A stretch of DNA of 64,000 nucleotides, from NCBI RefSeq assembly GCF_020740795.1, contig NC_067295.1:2666501-2730500 (forward strand). Reading direction: 5' to 3'. Numbering within the stretch: the stretch's first letter is position 1; each line of letters opens with the position of its first letter. Source of the DNA: Apus apus. Taxonomy: Eukaryota; Chordata; Aves; Apodiformes; Apodidae. Below the pieces are notes generated by a model that saw only the letters and a program-made list of their open reading frames with translations, did not search any database and was not told where the DNA came from. Below are positions 18,801 through 44,049 of the stretch, piece after piece. A program made the position numbers and the translations under genes.

Positions 18801-21800
18801 GGAGGACAGGGACAGGGCCAGCCTCGCACAAACAGCAATTAGAGCCACTAATCACCCCCAGGCCCTGCCAGCACCTATAAAAAGCTCAGGGCTGCACTTC
18901 CCACCATCCCCTCCCTACCCCCGAACATCCCTGTCAGGATTGGAGGAGTATCCATGTGAAGAAACCACCACCACCAAAGGGACCTTGGCCACCATCCCGC
19001 CCTCAGCCAGGACAGCTGCTCCCACGCGCCGTTCCCAGCTGGCAGCACTATCACTCCCAGCCACAGCCCTACGGAGAGGGGGGGCTGGGGACCCCCCTAG
19101 GCAAGTACTTAGCACTGTCAGACCCTGGGCGTCCTGGGAGGCTGAAGCTGCGGGTCTCTTCCAGGTGGGAGCAGCCATCCTTCTGGCAGACCTCCCAGAG
19201 GTGCAGCGTGTTGTCGTCCAGCAAAGAGAGAAGCCAGCCCTGGTGGGGGGACACTGGGTGGGTGGAGGGCCAGGGGGGGTTGCTGCCAGGCCCCCCAGGG
19301 ATACCTGCCTACCTGGCCGGGGAGGAAGTGCAGCTGGGTGACAGTGGCCATCTCCTTGTGCAAGCCTGTCAGCTCCACTCCTGGTGCACCATATCTGGGG
19401 GAGCCGTCAAAGAAGCAACAAGAATAGAGCCCCCCTGACCCCAGCAAATGCCCGGTCCCCCCCGATTCCCCCTTAAGGTCACAGTTCTACCAGGCAGCCA
19501 GGAGGGCCAGGGCTGAGCATCCCCAGCAGCACCCCACACCAGAGCCAGCTTCCATACCACCATCCCTGGGGCTGGCTGGGACCCACCGAGCATTTCCCAC
19601 TGGGATGCTCCAGGTCAGGATGCAGCCGGCACGTGGCCGGAATGGGTGTGTGAGGGCCAGGCCACCTCCTCGTCCTCTGCCACCTTCTTCTTCCTCAGCT
19701 GCAGGGCTGCGGCTGTGCCGAGGCGCCGGCAGCAGGGTGGGGTTCGGCATGCGCCGGCACAGCCTCACTCACCCGACTGGTCCCGGCTCCTCCAGTGGAG
19801 ACGCGGCTCAGCAGGAACCGGGGCAGGACCCGGGTGGCAGCTCCAGCACCACACGGTGTGCCCCGACACCCCCGGACTCAGCCAGCTGCCTCCCCCAGCC
19901 CGGCACGGCTGGTGCCCGGCACAGCCATGGCTCGGCACTCGGCACATGGCTCGGGCTGCCACCCGCCAGCCCCCGTGGTCCTCAGCCCCAGTGCCTCCAG
20001 CGTGGGGAACTGGCCCAGCGGCTCTGCCTGGACCGACAGGCAGGAGCCGTCTGGCAGCGCCAGGCACAGCCGCGCTGGCAGAGCCAGGCCCAAGTCACCG
20101 AGGCTTATGGGGGACCAGGTCACAGGACATGCAAAGGGGCTCTGGGGGGACACGGGGGTGCCACCCATCCCAGGGGTATTCCCCACCCAACGGTGCCACT
20201 GGCCAAAAGACAGGCAGCCCCCCAGGGCAAGCAGCCAGGGAACACTGGTGTCACCAGCTCACTGCAATGGGGGTTCACACCCAGGGACCCCCAGCTGCCC
20301 CAGGGGATCCCCACGCTGTGGCAGCCCCTTGATGCTAGGCTGTCTGCAGCTGGATCCACCCAGCCTGGCCAGGGAGCACCCATAGGTGCCCCCACTAACC
20401 AGTAGCACCAGTCAGGCCAGCTCTGGCTGCCGCCTCGCCCGGCACCATCATCAACCTCCAGAAGCATCTTCTTGGTGGCAACCAGAGCGGGGTCCTATGG
20501 CCACCAGCAGGACCATGCCACAACAGTGCCAGCTCCAAGCCGGGTACCATCCCAAAAACACTCCTGTGGAGGATGCACAGCCCACCATGATGGCAGCTCC
20601 ACAGCCCCAGGCAGGGGGTTTGGTCCTGGGGTGGCCAGAGCCAGCCCCCCAGGGCCGAGCAGCCGGCGACATCACGGCCGGGCTGGCACAAGGGCGGCCT
20701 CGGCAGGGAAAAAAAAAAATAAAACCACGCCATCTTTGTGCTCGGGAGGCAGGGAGCTGCTGGCCTGGGGGGAGGGGGAGCACGGCGGGCCGCCCCCTCC
20801 CCAACCCTGACCCCAACCCCGATCCGGGCGCAGCCGCACCCCCCTCCCCGCACGCCCACCCCACATTCCTGCGGCGCGGGGCCCCCCGAGCCGTATCCAG
20901 CCCTGGCCGCCTGCCAGCAGCCCTCTGAAGTCTCCCCGCACGCCGCCGGCAACAAAGCCTGGCCGGGCCCCGCGTTGTCCCTGTCCCCTTCCCCACCCCC
21001 GGGCCCCCCACCAGGGGCCGGGCTCAGCGCCCACCGCAGCCCCTCACCCCGGCGCCAGGCCAGCCGGAGGCCCCGCTGCCCCTCGTGGGGTTGATCCAGC
21101 AGCGTTGCCCCCCCAAAGGTGACACAGACAAGGCCGGGACAGGCAGAAGCCCCCCAGGATGAGAAGGGTGACACCACGAAGCAGCACACCTCCCAGGACA
21201 GTTGAATCCTGTTGTCCCCACCAATGTTTTGGACAAGGCAGAGGTTTCCTCTGGCCCCCCTTCCCCGGCCCAGCTGCAGCCCAGCTGGACGGACAGACGG
21301 ACGCCGGCAGAGCGGGGGGATGAGGTGCTGCAGCAGCACGGCCACGTATTCAGCATCCCTCTGGGATGGGGCTGTTTGTGGGGGAGTCCTTACCTACTAG
21401 GAGGGAAAAGGATACAGCTTCACGGCTCCTGCCTTGGTGCCAATGGCCATGACGCGCAGGACGGGGTCGTAGGCCAGGGCGCTGGGCTGGCTGGGGAAGC
21501 CATGCTCCACTGTCTGCCATGGGGACAGGCAGGTCAGAGCCAGAACCCCCCACTCCTGGATCCAACAAGCCCCCACCACAGCCCCATTTCACCCCCATGG
21601 CTCCTGTCCCTAGGTTCATCCCCAAGACGGAGGAGCACAAGGACGTTGCCTTATCCCCTGCTGCGATCAGTGGGGTCCTTGGGGAGGGAGGGGGTGACGC
21701 CACTCCTCACCCCATTTCCACATGACACCCTAAAACAGACCAAAACCAACAGCCCCACCAAGGGCTGGGGTGATTGAGCTTGCATGACCCCCCCCCCGAC

Positions 21801-24158
21801 CCCAACCAGCACCTTGAGGAAGGGACCCCCCCACCCTAAATCCCTGCCCAGAGTCCAGCTCAGTCCCTCAAGCAGGCAAGACCCCACTAAGATGTCTCCG
21901 GGGGGTCGGTGGTGCCAGGCAGCAGAACCAGGAGAGCGGGACCCACCAGCACCAGGGGATGTCCCAGCCAGAGCCGCGTGCCGCCCGCGGGCACCTTCCC
22001 AAGGAAGTCCCGGCCGTTGTGGCGTGCCCAGACTCGTGGCTGGGGAGGGGCTGCCTGCCTGGCAGCGGGGGGACGCGGGGGGCACCCACCGCCCCGGCCC
22101 GCGGCGAGGGGACCACAGGGCACCCAGGGGAGCAGCCCCCTGGGGGCATCTGGCTGCGAGGCGACGGTGAGATCAGACGATAGGGAGGCCGTCGGAGCCA
22201 GCCTGGCCGGATCCCGGCCCCACTCCCTTTGTCTGGGGCACACCAGGGCGGTTTTTTGCACCCGCTGGCACAGCCACTGTCACCCCTTGGCTCCCGTTCC
22301 CCTCCAAAGGGACACCTTCATGAGCATGACAATGTCCCCAAGCCCACCCGTGGGGTCCCAGTCCAGCTGGGTGGGGGGTGAATGAGTGCATGATTGTGCT
22401 GGTCCCCATGGCAGCCCCAGATAGCGTCACCCAAATCCTGCCGGGATGCACTGGAGGATGGTGGGGGGAGCTGGGACAGCAGCAGCACATAGATGTCCCA
22501 GCGATGCCTTAGGCTGGGGACTGGGATGACAACACCAACAAAGACCCTCCAAAAGTGCCCTCCCAGCTCGCTGGCACCCCCAGACCCAGATGGGGGTCCC
22601 AGCTGGCAGCCCCCTGCGCCCAGCCCTTCCTCCCACCGCATCCGGCAGGCTGTGCCGGCCCAGCCAAGGCGCGTTCCCGGCCAAATTACAGCAAATCCCA
22701 GGCAGATCTGGAGCTCGGGAGGAAAAACAACCGTTAATGGGAGGCAGGTGGGCAGCCAGCGGCCCCAGCGCCCGGCCAGCTGGAGTGGGGCTGCCCCCTG
22801 GGACACCCCACCGGGCACAGACCCCCCAGGGCGCCTGCTCGGGCAGGATCCAACTACAGGGACCCTTCGACCCAAAACAAGGGGGGGCTCTGGCTGGGCT
22901 GAGCCTCACACCCCAGCCAGACCCTGGCCCACAGCAGTGAGTCTGGGGGGCCGGGGCTGTGGGTGCCAGTTGTGACCCCTCCACCACAGCTCACCTCAAC
23001 ATCTCTAGCCCAACCCCACTTTGGAGTGATCCGGGGGGCCCCCACCATGAGTTTGAGCAAAAAAAAAGCCACTCTGGGGGTGCTGCCAAAGGATGGACAG
23101 ACAGACACAGTCTGGACTCTACTGGGGGAGGGGTAGTTGCCGTGTTCTCCTGCCCCAAGGGCAGGAGGATGGTCCCCACACCACAGGGCCCAGGGTCACC
23201 AAGCTCCAGGTCCTGCTGAGGGAAGGGTCGAGCACCCCTGGGCTGACGGGGTCCCTGCCTGGTTGTTTGATGAGCCAGGGGGGAACTTCCCACCCCGAAT
23301 GACAAGGGCAAATGGGAAATACCCCCGGTGCCAGCCAGGGGGGCAAGTTTTGCAGCTCAGATGCCTCCAGCCCCCCAGACACACAGCTCTGGGGTGCTGG
23401 GGGACCCCCAGGTCCAGGGGTCATTGCCACAGCCCTTCCTGCTGACGCAGGGTGTGTGCCGCCCCCACGCCCCTGCCCTGGGGGTGTTTGGGGTGAGGGG
23501 CTGAGCCCCCCGCATAAGATACCCCAGGGCCAGACAGGAGGGAGGGCACGGGGAGAACAGGGGGGCTCGGGGGAGTCCCCGCCCCGGAGGGCTGGGGAAG
23601 GGGGCTGCCGCGCTGCTGGAGGGGGTCACATCGTGCCCCAGATCGCCCCTTGGGTGCGGGGGGTGTCCCGGGGGGTGTCCGCTGCACCCTGGGGAGAAGG
23701 ACAGCCCCTCCCGGGGGTATCCTACCCGGGGGGTCCCGGTGCCCAGCCCGGAGGGGCATCGTGCCCCCACAGCCTGCATCGGGGGTCCCGCCCCGCCGCT
23801 GTGCCCTTTCCCCGGGCCCAGACCTGCTCCCCGGGGGTCCCGGTGCGTGACTCTGCCCCGGGGGTGCACCTCGGAGCCCGGGGGGGCGGTGTCCCGCGCA
23901 CCGCTCCCCTCGCCGGGGTCGGCATCTCGCCCTGGGGCTGAGGGGTGCCGGAGCCTGCAGCACAGGGAGGGGGGCTGCCCGCACCCCGCTCCCGGGGCCC
24001 TGCCCGACACCTCCGGTAGCTCCCGGTCGTCCCCCTCTCCCCGCGGTCCCCCGCCGCGCCTCCCGGCCCGGGCGTACCTTGCTGAAGGCGAAGAGGTCGT
24101 GGCGGAGACGGTCGCGGTGGGGGTCGGCGCCCTGCCGCCGGAACCGAAACTTCATCAT
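13308..24158 (-). CDS. LLGL1: LLGL1, lethal giant larvae homolog 1, 22 coding exons
   Basis: LLGL1 is a cortical WD40 scaffold of the Scribble polarity module. It restrains the aPKC-PAR6 complex and, like its yeast relatives, touches exocytosis factors. Translation starts [18 protein letters not shown] at 24158 and ends ARPAGILIK at TGA 13310-13308. The coding exons total 3171 nt (1056 residues; human 1064) with phases consistent throughout. The product is double WD40 propeller plus the LLGL-specific region. The aPKC target segment ([17 protein letters not shown]) sits in exon 15 and is intact. Intron 2 has U12-type splice signals. Start choice: the MMKF N-terminus is conserved. Exon lists follow in the next two entries. 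Confidence 0.97.
15974..16150 (-). mobile_element. CR1 LINE 3' fragment in LLGL1 intron 13
   Basis: Read on the plus strand it begins CATAGAATCCCAGACTGG and GGTTGGAAGGGACCTTCAAG, then TCCAACCTGCCTTTGAACAC and GGGATGGGGCAGCCACAAC. This is the reverse complement of the CR1 3' end, so the element is on the minus strand, sense to LLGL1. It lies wholly in the intron. Confidence 0.9.
18251..18268. repeat. Short (AC)n microsatellite in LLGL1 intron
   Basis: About eight AC units occur between exons 6 and 7 of LLGL1. A similar five-unit run lies in FLII intron 29 near 11141-11150. Confidence 0.8.
19395..21415 (-). other. LLGL1: LLGL1 intron 2, U12-type (minor spliceosome) signals
   Basis: Exon 2 ends CT|GTATCCTTTT, with the intron starting at 21415. 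GTATCCTTT is the U12-type donor consensus (RTATCCTTT). At the 3' side TTCTTTGAC (19414-19406) closely resembles the U12 branch site TTCCTTRAC, with the branch adenosine 12 nt from the CAG that precedes exon 3 at 19394. The join gives ...GAVKLYGAPG, as conserved in LLGL1. The rest of this 2.0 kb intron is GC-rich; long open frames on both strands (up to 316 codons) show no recognisable protein. Confidence 0.85.
21514..24077. other. LLGL1 intron 1
   Basis: This 2.56 kb GC-rich first intron has C and G runs (e.g. 21788-21796) and long spurious open frames. A short AT-richer island at about 22679-22740 (CCAAATTACAGCAAATCCC ... AACAACCGTTAATGG) stands out from its surroundings and could be a conserved regulatory element; this is only a visual impression. 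Confidence 0.6.
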
Positions 24159-24530
24159 GGTGGGGCCCGGTGGACGGCGCGGTACCGGGCGGGGCGGGCG
24201 GGGCGGGCGATCCCCGGGGGGCCGCTACCGGGGCGGGCGGTGGCGGGGCGGGGGGTGGCGGGGCGGGGGGAGGGGGCGGTGCGGGGGGGCGGGTCCCGGT
24301 GCGGGTCCCGGGTCCCGGTCCCGGAGCGGGTCCCGGTGCGCGCGCCGAGCGCCGAGCGCCGCGCGCCGAGCCCGGGGCAGGCACCGCCGCGGGGGGGGCG
24401 GGGCGGGGCCCTGACGGACAAGCCTCCCCGCCAATCAGCGCACGGCGGCGCCGCACCGCGCGGCGCGGGCCCGCCCACCCGCTCTGCGCATGCGCCGCCG
24501 CCGGGGGATGATGGGACTTGTAGTTCTTTA
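24159..24530 (-). promoter_or_regulatory. LLGL1 promoter / CpG island with NRF1, ZNF143, CCAAT and GC-box motifs
   Basis: Upstream of the LLGL1 start are many GC boxes (24182-24300), a CCAAT at 24431-24435, a perfect palindromic NRF1 site TGCGCATGCGC at 24485-24495 and a ZNF143/Staf-type element. The last reads ACTACAAGTCCCATCATCC on the minus strand (about 24503-24524). No TATA box was seen. Function is inferred from motif matches. Confidence 0.65.
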
Positions 24531-25862
24531 CCTCTGGCGCCCTCTATGGGCGCTTGATGCGTTTCTATTCCATTTCCAACCCCCTCCCTCCACACCAGCA
24601 CCTTTTTCTTTTGGTTTTTCTCTCCGGCCTGGCAGCGAGAGGGCCAACCTCAAACCTGCTCACAGGACCCCCAGAACCATGGGGTGTCCTGCACTTGGGA
24701 CCTCATCTTGCCCCATGGGCTTCATAGCCTTGAGGTGCCTTAACGTGGCGGCACCTCGGCCGCCGGGTCCTGTGCCGGCAGGGCGCTGAGCATGGTGTCC
24801 GCACCGAGAGGGGCCACGCTCAGCACCCTGCCGGCTCTTGCCATCAGTATTTGGGCCCTGCCATGGCCTGGGTTTGGGGTGAGTCACCCCAGTAGGGCAG
24901 GGCTTCCCCTCCCTGCTGACTAACCCCAGCCCCCGGGGAGATGCCGCACTGGGGTGACGCAGAATTTGGGGTGGAAAACACCCTGAGGGGGAGAGTGGGT
25001 TATGGATGCCCTAATGATGGGGCTCTTGGATGGACAGAGATGCTCAAGACAGCCCTAGGGCATGAGGGTGGTGGAGAGGACATCACCAGAGGACAGGAGC
25101 TTGTGGTGGAGGGAGGAGGAAGGTCACCATGCCAGGTCAACAGACCCCATCTGGCCACCCCAGCTGCCATCCAGCACCACACACCCACCCACCACCATCT
25201 CCCTCTTACCACAGAATGGTTTGTGGCGGAAGGGTCCTTTAAAGTCCATCTAAGTCAACTCCCCTGCCATAAGCAGGGACATCTTCAACTAGATCAGGTT
25301 GCTCAGAGCCCCATCCAACCTGACCCTGAATCGCTTCAGGGATGGGGCATCTCCAACCTCTCTGGGCATCCCAAGCCCGTGTTTCACCACACTCATTGTG
25401 ACCAATTTTCCTTCTATCCAGTTGAAATCTCTCCTCTGTTTAAAACTACCATCCCCTGCCCCATCGCTGCAGGCCCTACCAAAAGATTTGCCTCCATCAG
25501 TACAAGGAGGGCGAGGGGCTCCAGGGGAGACCAAAGTGCAGGGTACAGCGCCCCGGGGTGCTGGGGCCACTGGGGGACCCAGCACTGGCACGTCTGGGCA
25601 ATGGGATAGGGTGGGAGCTGGAAGGGGACACATCCACATACACTCCTCAGGGATGGAGAGGAGGAAGAGGAAGAGGAGACCAAGTCCCATCCCTGCTTTC
25701 TAGGACACCACAGGAGGGACAGACACCACATTTGGCCGCTCACTCCATCCCCAGGGAGCTGGAGACTCCCTTTATTTAGAAGCAGTTCCCCACAACCTCG
25801 TTTCTGCTGGCAGGGAAGCAAGACACACATCCCAGCCCCTGGCACCACCAGACAGGCAGGCA
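24531..25862. other. Intergenic stretch between LLGL1 promoter and ALKBH5 poly(A) site
   Basis: No gene was found here. It contains the CR1 fragment listed separately and a short purine-rich patch (about 25655-25682). Otherwise it is plain moderately GC-rich sequence. Confidence 0.6.
25212..25515 (-). mobile_element. CR1 LINE 3' fragment, intergenic
   Basis: The plus strand reads AGAATGGTTTGTGGCGGAAG, then AGGGTCCTTTAAAGTCCATC, then CAACTAGATCAGGTTGCTCA and CCCATCCAACCTGACCCTGA, followed by CTCTGGGCATCCCAAGCCCG. This is a reverse-oriented CR1 tail and 3' region, more diverged than the other copies and so probably older. The far boundary is approximate. Confidence 0.85.
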
Positions 25863-28800
25863 GAGCGATGCTTTCTGCTTTTATTCAATTAATGCGGCAA
25901 TCTATACAAGAAAATAATAATAATGAAACCATGAAATTCCAAACCCTGACAGTGAAGAACCAAATTCTTCCTAAGAATCAACCAGAATTAAAAGATACCC
26001 CCGTGTCAGACTGTACAGAAAATAATCTCTGCCCCATTTACAGCGTTTCACACAGTACTTCTTGTATCTCAAACTTCAGAACTGTACAACTTTGTTACAA
26101 ACCATGCTTTTTCCTAGGAAAAGCTTACAGAAAAAAAATATTGCCACTTCTTCTTTATTTATTTATTCCATTTTTATTCGTAACAAAACCAACCGAAAAA
26201 AAAATATAATAATAATTAGAATCTTTAAAAAAGAAAAAGAAATGAAAGTCAGCCAGAACACGTGTGGGCAGGGCTGCGGGAAGGAGCTGAGATGAGCTTC
26301 TCGGCTGGATCACTTCTCCTCCCGACCAGGAAAGGGAACATTTTTTGGCAGATAAAAGCCTCTCTGCCAGTGGCAGGGGCCTGGACCCCGGCTTCCCTGC
26401 TCTGTCCCCAAAGCATGGGGGCTGTTCTGACCCACAGGGCTCGGGAGCAGCCGGTTCCAGGGACCAACAGCGCCGAAAGCCCAAGGGCTGAGCTCGTACC
26501 CCGGCAGGCGTCGGCTCACCCCGGAGAGCTGGTTGGCAGCTCCACACCCTGGTGATCCCCTCAAGCTCTGGGATGAGCCAAGCCTGGGGATGGGGATACA
26601 GATCCCGGGAGACACAGCTCTCTCCTGACTAACAGCTGGATGAGAGCTGAGCGGAGCCGGCAGAGTGACAGCCCCTCCCCTGCCCTGGCAAACAGCCCTT
26701 CCTTCCCTTCCTGCAGGACTAGGGAGCCCACGCGGGTGATGCAAGAGCTGCAGCTCCATCGCTGAGTCTTCTCCAGATACGGGAGGAGTAACAAACCCCA
26801 ACTCCCCTTGCTGCTTGTGGAAAAGCAGGGACAGGCCCCACCTTCCTCCCCCTTCCTTAAGAAAGACAGTTCTCATGGTCTGGGCTGTGGGTGCGTGGGA
26901 TCATCACATTGGATGTGGCCTTATTCCCAGTTTTGGGATGAGCAGGTTACACGAAGGACACGCTGTGGGTGGAGGGAAGAGGTCAGACCACACAACTGGA
27001 CCAGACAAACACGACAAAGCCGACCAGGTCAGGTCTGTGCATGAGCCTGTCCTGCAGAGCAGATGGGGAGAAGTTTTGCCTCCTAATGGAAGTTCACCAC
27101 CCTCCATCCTTCACAGCAGACCCGTGCCACCGACCTGACCCAAAGCCTGCAGGCAGCTCGACACAGCCAGCAACACAGAACAGGTACAGGCATCACCAGC
27201 ATTTTTGAGCCACAGTTTCACCAGACAGGTCACAGAAAGGGATCTAGGTATCTGGATCCACGTGAAAAATCTGTCTTCTGGTTTCAAATCAAGGTTTCGC
27301 TCCAATGTTGTTCAGTGCAAAAGAGTTAAAAAACCATGTTATCTACACATATACATCCGTGTGTATAGAAAATGTCTGTACAAGTGGGGAAGATGGCCTG
27401 CCTACACGCTGGGGACTCCTCACCCAAGAGATGCTATGGGTCAGACCGGTTGTGTCCCACTCTTGCTCTCTCTAAGGTGTCAAGCCCCAACCAGTCAGGC
27501 TGAAAACCAAGAGAACAGACGGAGGCTGGAGACATGAGGAGCTCCTCCTGCCCCTCCAGCCACAGCTCAGACCCACCACACAGATGTGGGGCAGGGAGGA
27601 AGGAAGAAGGGGAGAGCTCCCAACAGTGGCATGTGGACATACCAAAACAAACTGGGAGAGAAAGGGCACCTGCATGCAGACAGACTACAGCAGGAATGGG
27701 TCAAGGTGGTGGGTGGTATCTGGCTACAGGTTATGACTTTGGGGTGCCTCATTCAGCCTTCAGCAGAGATAGAGCCAACGCCTTGTCCCACAGCAGCCTG
27801 GCTCTGGGAAGCGGCCCGAGAAAGGCAGATCGCCTCCAGCTTCTTTTTGAGTTGAGACACCAGGGTACAGTATCCATTTTGCAGAGGTAGGAGTAAAATT
27901 GGGAATTGGTGGGGTGGGGGGGTGGGGGAAGAGCAGGCCGCACAGAGCTGAGACCTCTGGCAGTGACCACTGCAACTGCCAGCAGAGCCTGACAGTGAGG
28001 AGAGTGTGGGGCACGTCCAGGATGAATCCAGAAAGACAATTAGAAACAGCCATTGCTAGGGGCATCCTGCTAGCAGGTCTCTAGCTTGCCAGAGATGTTT
28101 GCACCAGCCATTAAGGAAGAGGAGGGATGCTGCTCCCAGCATGTGGTTTTGCCATCAGGGAAATGCCAAGCTTTCCAAAACAGGGGGTTTGTAGCCAAGA
28201 GCTGGCCCGAGTTCTCAGCAGAAAGCCAGGGGAACACTGCTTCAAACACTAAGCGTGGTCTGAAAATAGCTTTTTAAAGGTTTCAGAAGCAGCAGAAGCA
28301 TGAACTTTCAGATCTCTGGGCAGACAAGACAGGTTCCTTCAAAGGCTGGCAGCAAGGCTGTGCCTGCACCTCCACACCGAGCCAAGGGGGGCTCTCACCA
28401 GGAAAGCAATCAGATAAAGAGAATCAGAGATAGGAAGCCCTCGCAGACCAGTGGCACTGAGGGTGATGGTCATTTCCTTTACTCCAATGTGACCTGCTAG
28501 ATCCAGCCTGAGCAGCTACCCCAGCAACGGGTGAGCAGCAGGAGCTGCAGTCAGTGGAGAAGGAAAAGGACACAGAGCCCCCAAAGTCAGCAAACATGCT
28601 CAATAGCCCAGGAACGGTGCTCCACGGAACAACACCTGGGTTTTGTTTCATTTTTTGAACTGGGGGCCCCTCATGACAGCAGCAAACGTGTTTCAAAATA
28701 TATTACATCTTTTTATTGCCAAGCGTGCAGAGGTGAGGGAGGGAGGAGGGGACACGACACTAAGAAAAACTACAATTTGAGGGAGGGCGAAGCAGTAAAA

Positions 28801-30229
28801 ATTTAAAAATAAGACTACTCCTTATAACTGCCAACACTTGGGTTCAAAGAATCAACTGGAGGAAGTTTCTTAAAAGTACAGTTCTAAATATGGTGCTGGG
28901 CCCCAAACCTTGAAAGTGCCAAGGCTTCAGTCTGGGCAAATGCAAACCGGGTGGGAGCAGAGGAGGAAGGCAGCAGACTTTCCAACACTAATTCCAAGGG
29001 CAAATGTTCAATTCCTCTCAGCATTTTTCTTGTAGCAACCAGAGAATTCCCTACCCCAGGAATCCAGGCAGGAATAAGCCAGGAAGAGGCGGGCAACTGC
29101 TGAATGCACCAAACTGGGGCCAAAGCAGAGCCTTGCAGTGTCCTTGCTCCCAGAGCCAGCCTCGGAGGGGACAGACCGCAGCCGAGCTGCCCGGCTCCCC
29201 CACGGCTGGTCCCTTGGGATGCAGTGCTGTGCCATTTCAACTCCTCCTAAAAGGGGCAAGGGGCCAAAAGCAAGTCCCCCAGGCAGTGGGGAACAGGTCT
29301 TCTCAGGGGGTCCCAAGGCAAGTGTCCTCACAAGCACAGCATCTCTCCTACTCCTCTTTGCTATCTCCAGCTCTGGGAAGCAGCACATACTCAATGCGGT
29401 CACTCACTCGGCAGCTCCAGGGCTCCAATGTGGACCTCAGGTCAATGCTGGGCCAGCCTCAGCAAAGTCAGGCACCCTTCCTTCCTTCTCAACCAAAACA
29501 TACCCCTTCTCAGACCAGCACTGAGAAACCAGAGCTTTAGTACATTCTTCTCGGAGAGGACAGGGACACAGGGCTGCAAGCTCACACTGGATTGGGAAAA
29601 GGGACTGGAAAGGAAACCTATGGCATGTAAAACTGGTACTAAAGTGCAACAAAAATGTCCTAAACTCTTTGAAATCAAAGGCAGTAAGGGGGGGTCTGCC
29701 AAGATTCAAACTTCCAGTTACTGCAGGGCACCCTGAAAACAAACCCAACAACAACTACATAAGAGCAAACCAAGGAGCCCTTTGGTGAAGCAAGGAATAG
29801 GAGGCCACCACAGTGAGTTTCAGCTCCTGGGGTCAAACATCATATTTAGAACATTTGGAAAGGAAGAAAGTTAAAGCAAAAAAAAAAAAAAAATCTTGAA
29901 TTTTGCGCAATGAAACAGTTAAACTTTTTGGTGTTTTCAAAAGAAATCCCAACAGACAGCCTGGCATAACTTTATCTGCTTCCTAAGGGAAAGATGCCCA
30001 TTTGACCCATGACTCAGGACACCATGTGCACTGGACACGTTCCATCCTTACATATATCCCAGCATTCCTCCATTCATAACAACAAATCTCTAGATCCTTC
30101 CTGTTTACTCTTCAGCCTGAAAGGAAAAACCAAAACTGAAGCTAGATGGAAGATAGCCAGAGGGAGGAGAAAGTTTTCACAGACTGGAGACCAATCTCAT
30201 CAGCTCCATGAGCCTGGGAAGTGCCATCC
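25863..30229 (-). terminator. ALKBH5: ALKBH5 long 3' UTR with terminal and internal poly(A) signals
   Basis: The last ALKBH5 exon probably continues about 4.4 kb past the stop (30230). A terminal AATAAA lies at 25885-25880 on the minus strand. A cluster of further AATAAA motifs lies at 26154-26178. An internal AATAAA (28717-28712) could give a shorter form of about 1.5 kb. The region is AT-richer than the window average and has only short open frames. The UTR extent is inferred from signals, not transcripts. Confidence 0.6.
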
Positions 30230-43560
<13,331 letters not shown>

Positions 43561-44049
43561 CGGGGGAGCGGCGGTTGGGGCAGGCGCTGAGGGGCCTGCG
43601 GGCACGCGGCGCGGGGAGCGACCGCCCCCTAGCTGCCGGGAGGAGCGGGACGGCGGGCACGGGAGCCCCCCGGGGCGGGGGGAGCGAACCCCGGGCAGCG
43701 GGAGCTCCCGGGCGGGGAGCGGGGCCACCGGAGGACACAGAGGACAGGGCGGGGGGGGGAAGGTGGAGCGTGGGGACACGAGGAACTGGAGGGCGGGGGA
43801 ACTAAGGGACGCGATGAGGAAAGTGAGGGATGTCATGGGGGAAACTGAGGCACGAAACGGGGAAACTGAGGCACGGGGGGCCGCACAAAATCATCGACAC
43901 CGAGTCGGGCCGGCCCCACAGGCGTGTATAAACCCCCAAAAGGACAGCGAGGTGTGAGGAGGAAGGGGCGGGGGCGGCAGGCACCGGCCGCAGCCGGGCT
44001 CGGCGCGTCCCCGGCCCCCGGCCCGGGGGAGGCGGGTCCCGCGGCGGGT
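43561..44049. other. Interval between ALKBH5 promoter and MYO15A stop
   Basis: This GC-rich stretch must contain the MYO15A 3' UTR end, but no AATAAA or ATTAAA on the minus strand was found. A tandem pair of GGGGAAACTGAGGCACG lies at 43837-43854 and 43859-43876. No gene was recognised here. Confidence 0.5.

Larger units (their letters stand above)
16174..24158 (-). other. LLGL1: LLGL1 exons 1-13: N-terminal propeller half
   Basis: Exons in transcript order: 24158-24078, 21513-21416, 19394-19313, 19239-19109, 18701-18543, 18456-18294, 18210-18075, 17986-17932, 17805-17648, 17556-17339, 17218-17151, 16831-16678, 16278-16174. Conserved family strings include [35 protein letters not shown] and [16 protein letters not shown], typical WD40 blades of Lgl. 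The donor of exon 4 (AA|GTACTT) is weak but is required by the phase of exon 5. Confidence 0.92.

Noticed and set aside
19605-20405. 266-codon plus frame in LLGL1 intron 2
   Set aside because: No recognisable protein, several overlapping frames of similar length on both strands, GC-rich composition explains it.
20395-21345. 316-codon minus frame in LLGL1 intron 2
   Set aside because: Lies in the intron between U12-type signals; product low complexity and without similarity.
43561-44049. MYO15A poly(A) signal
   Set aside because: No AATAAA or ATTAAA on the minus strand was found near the stop; the real site may use a variant signal.
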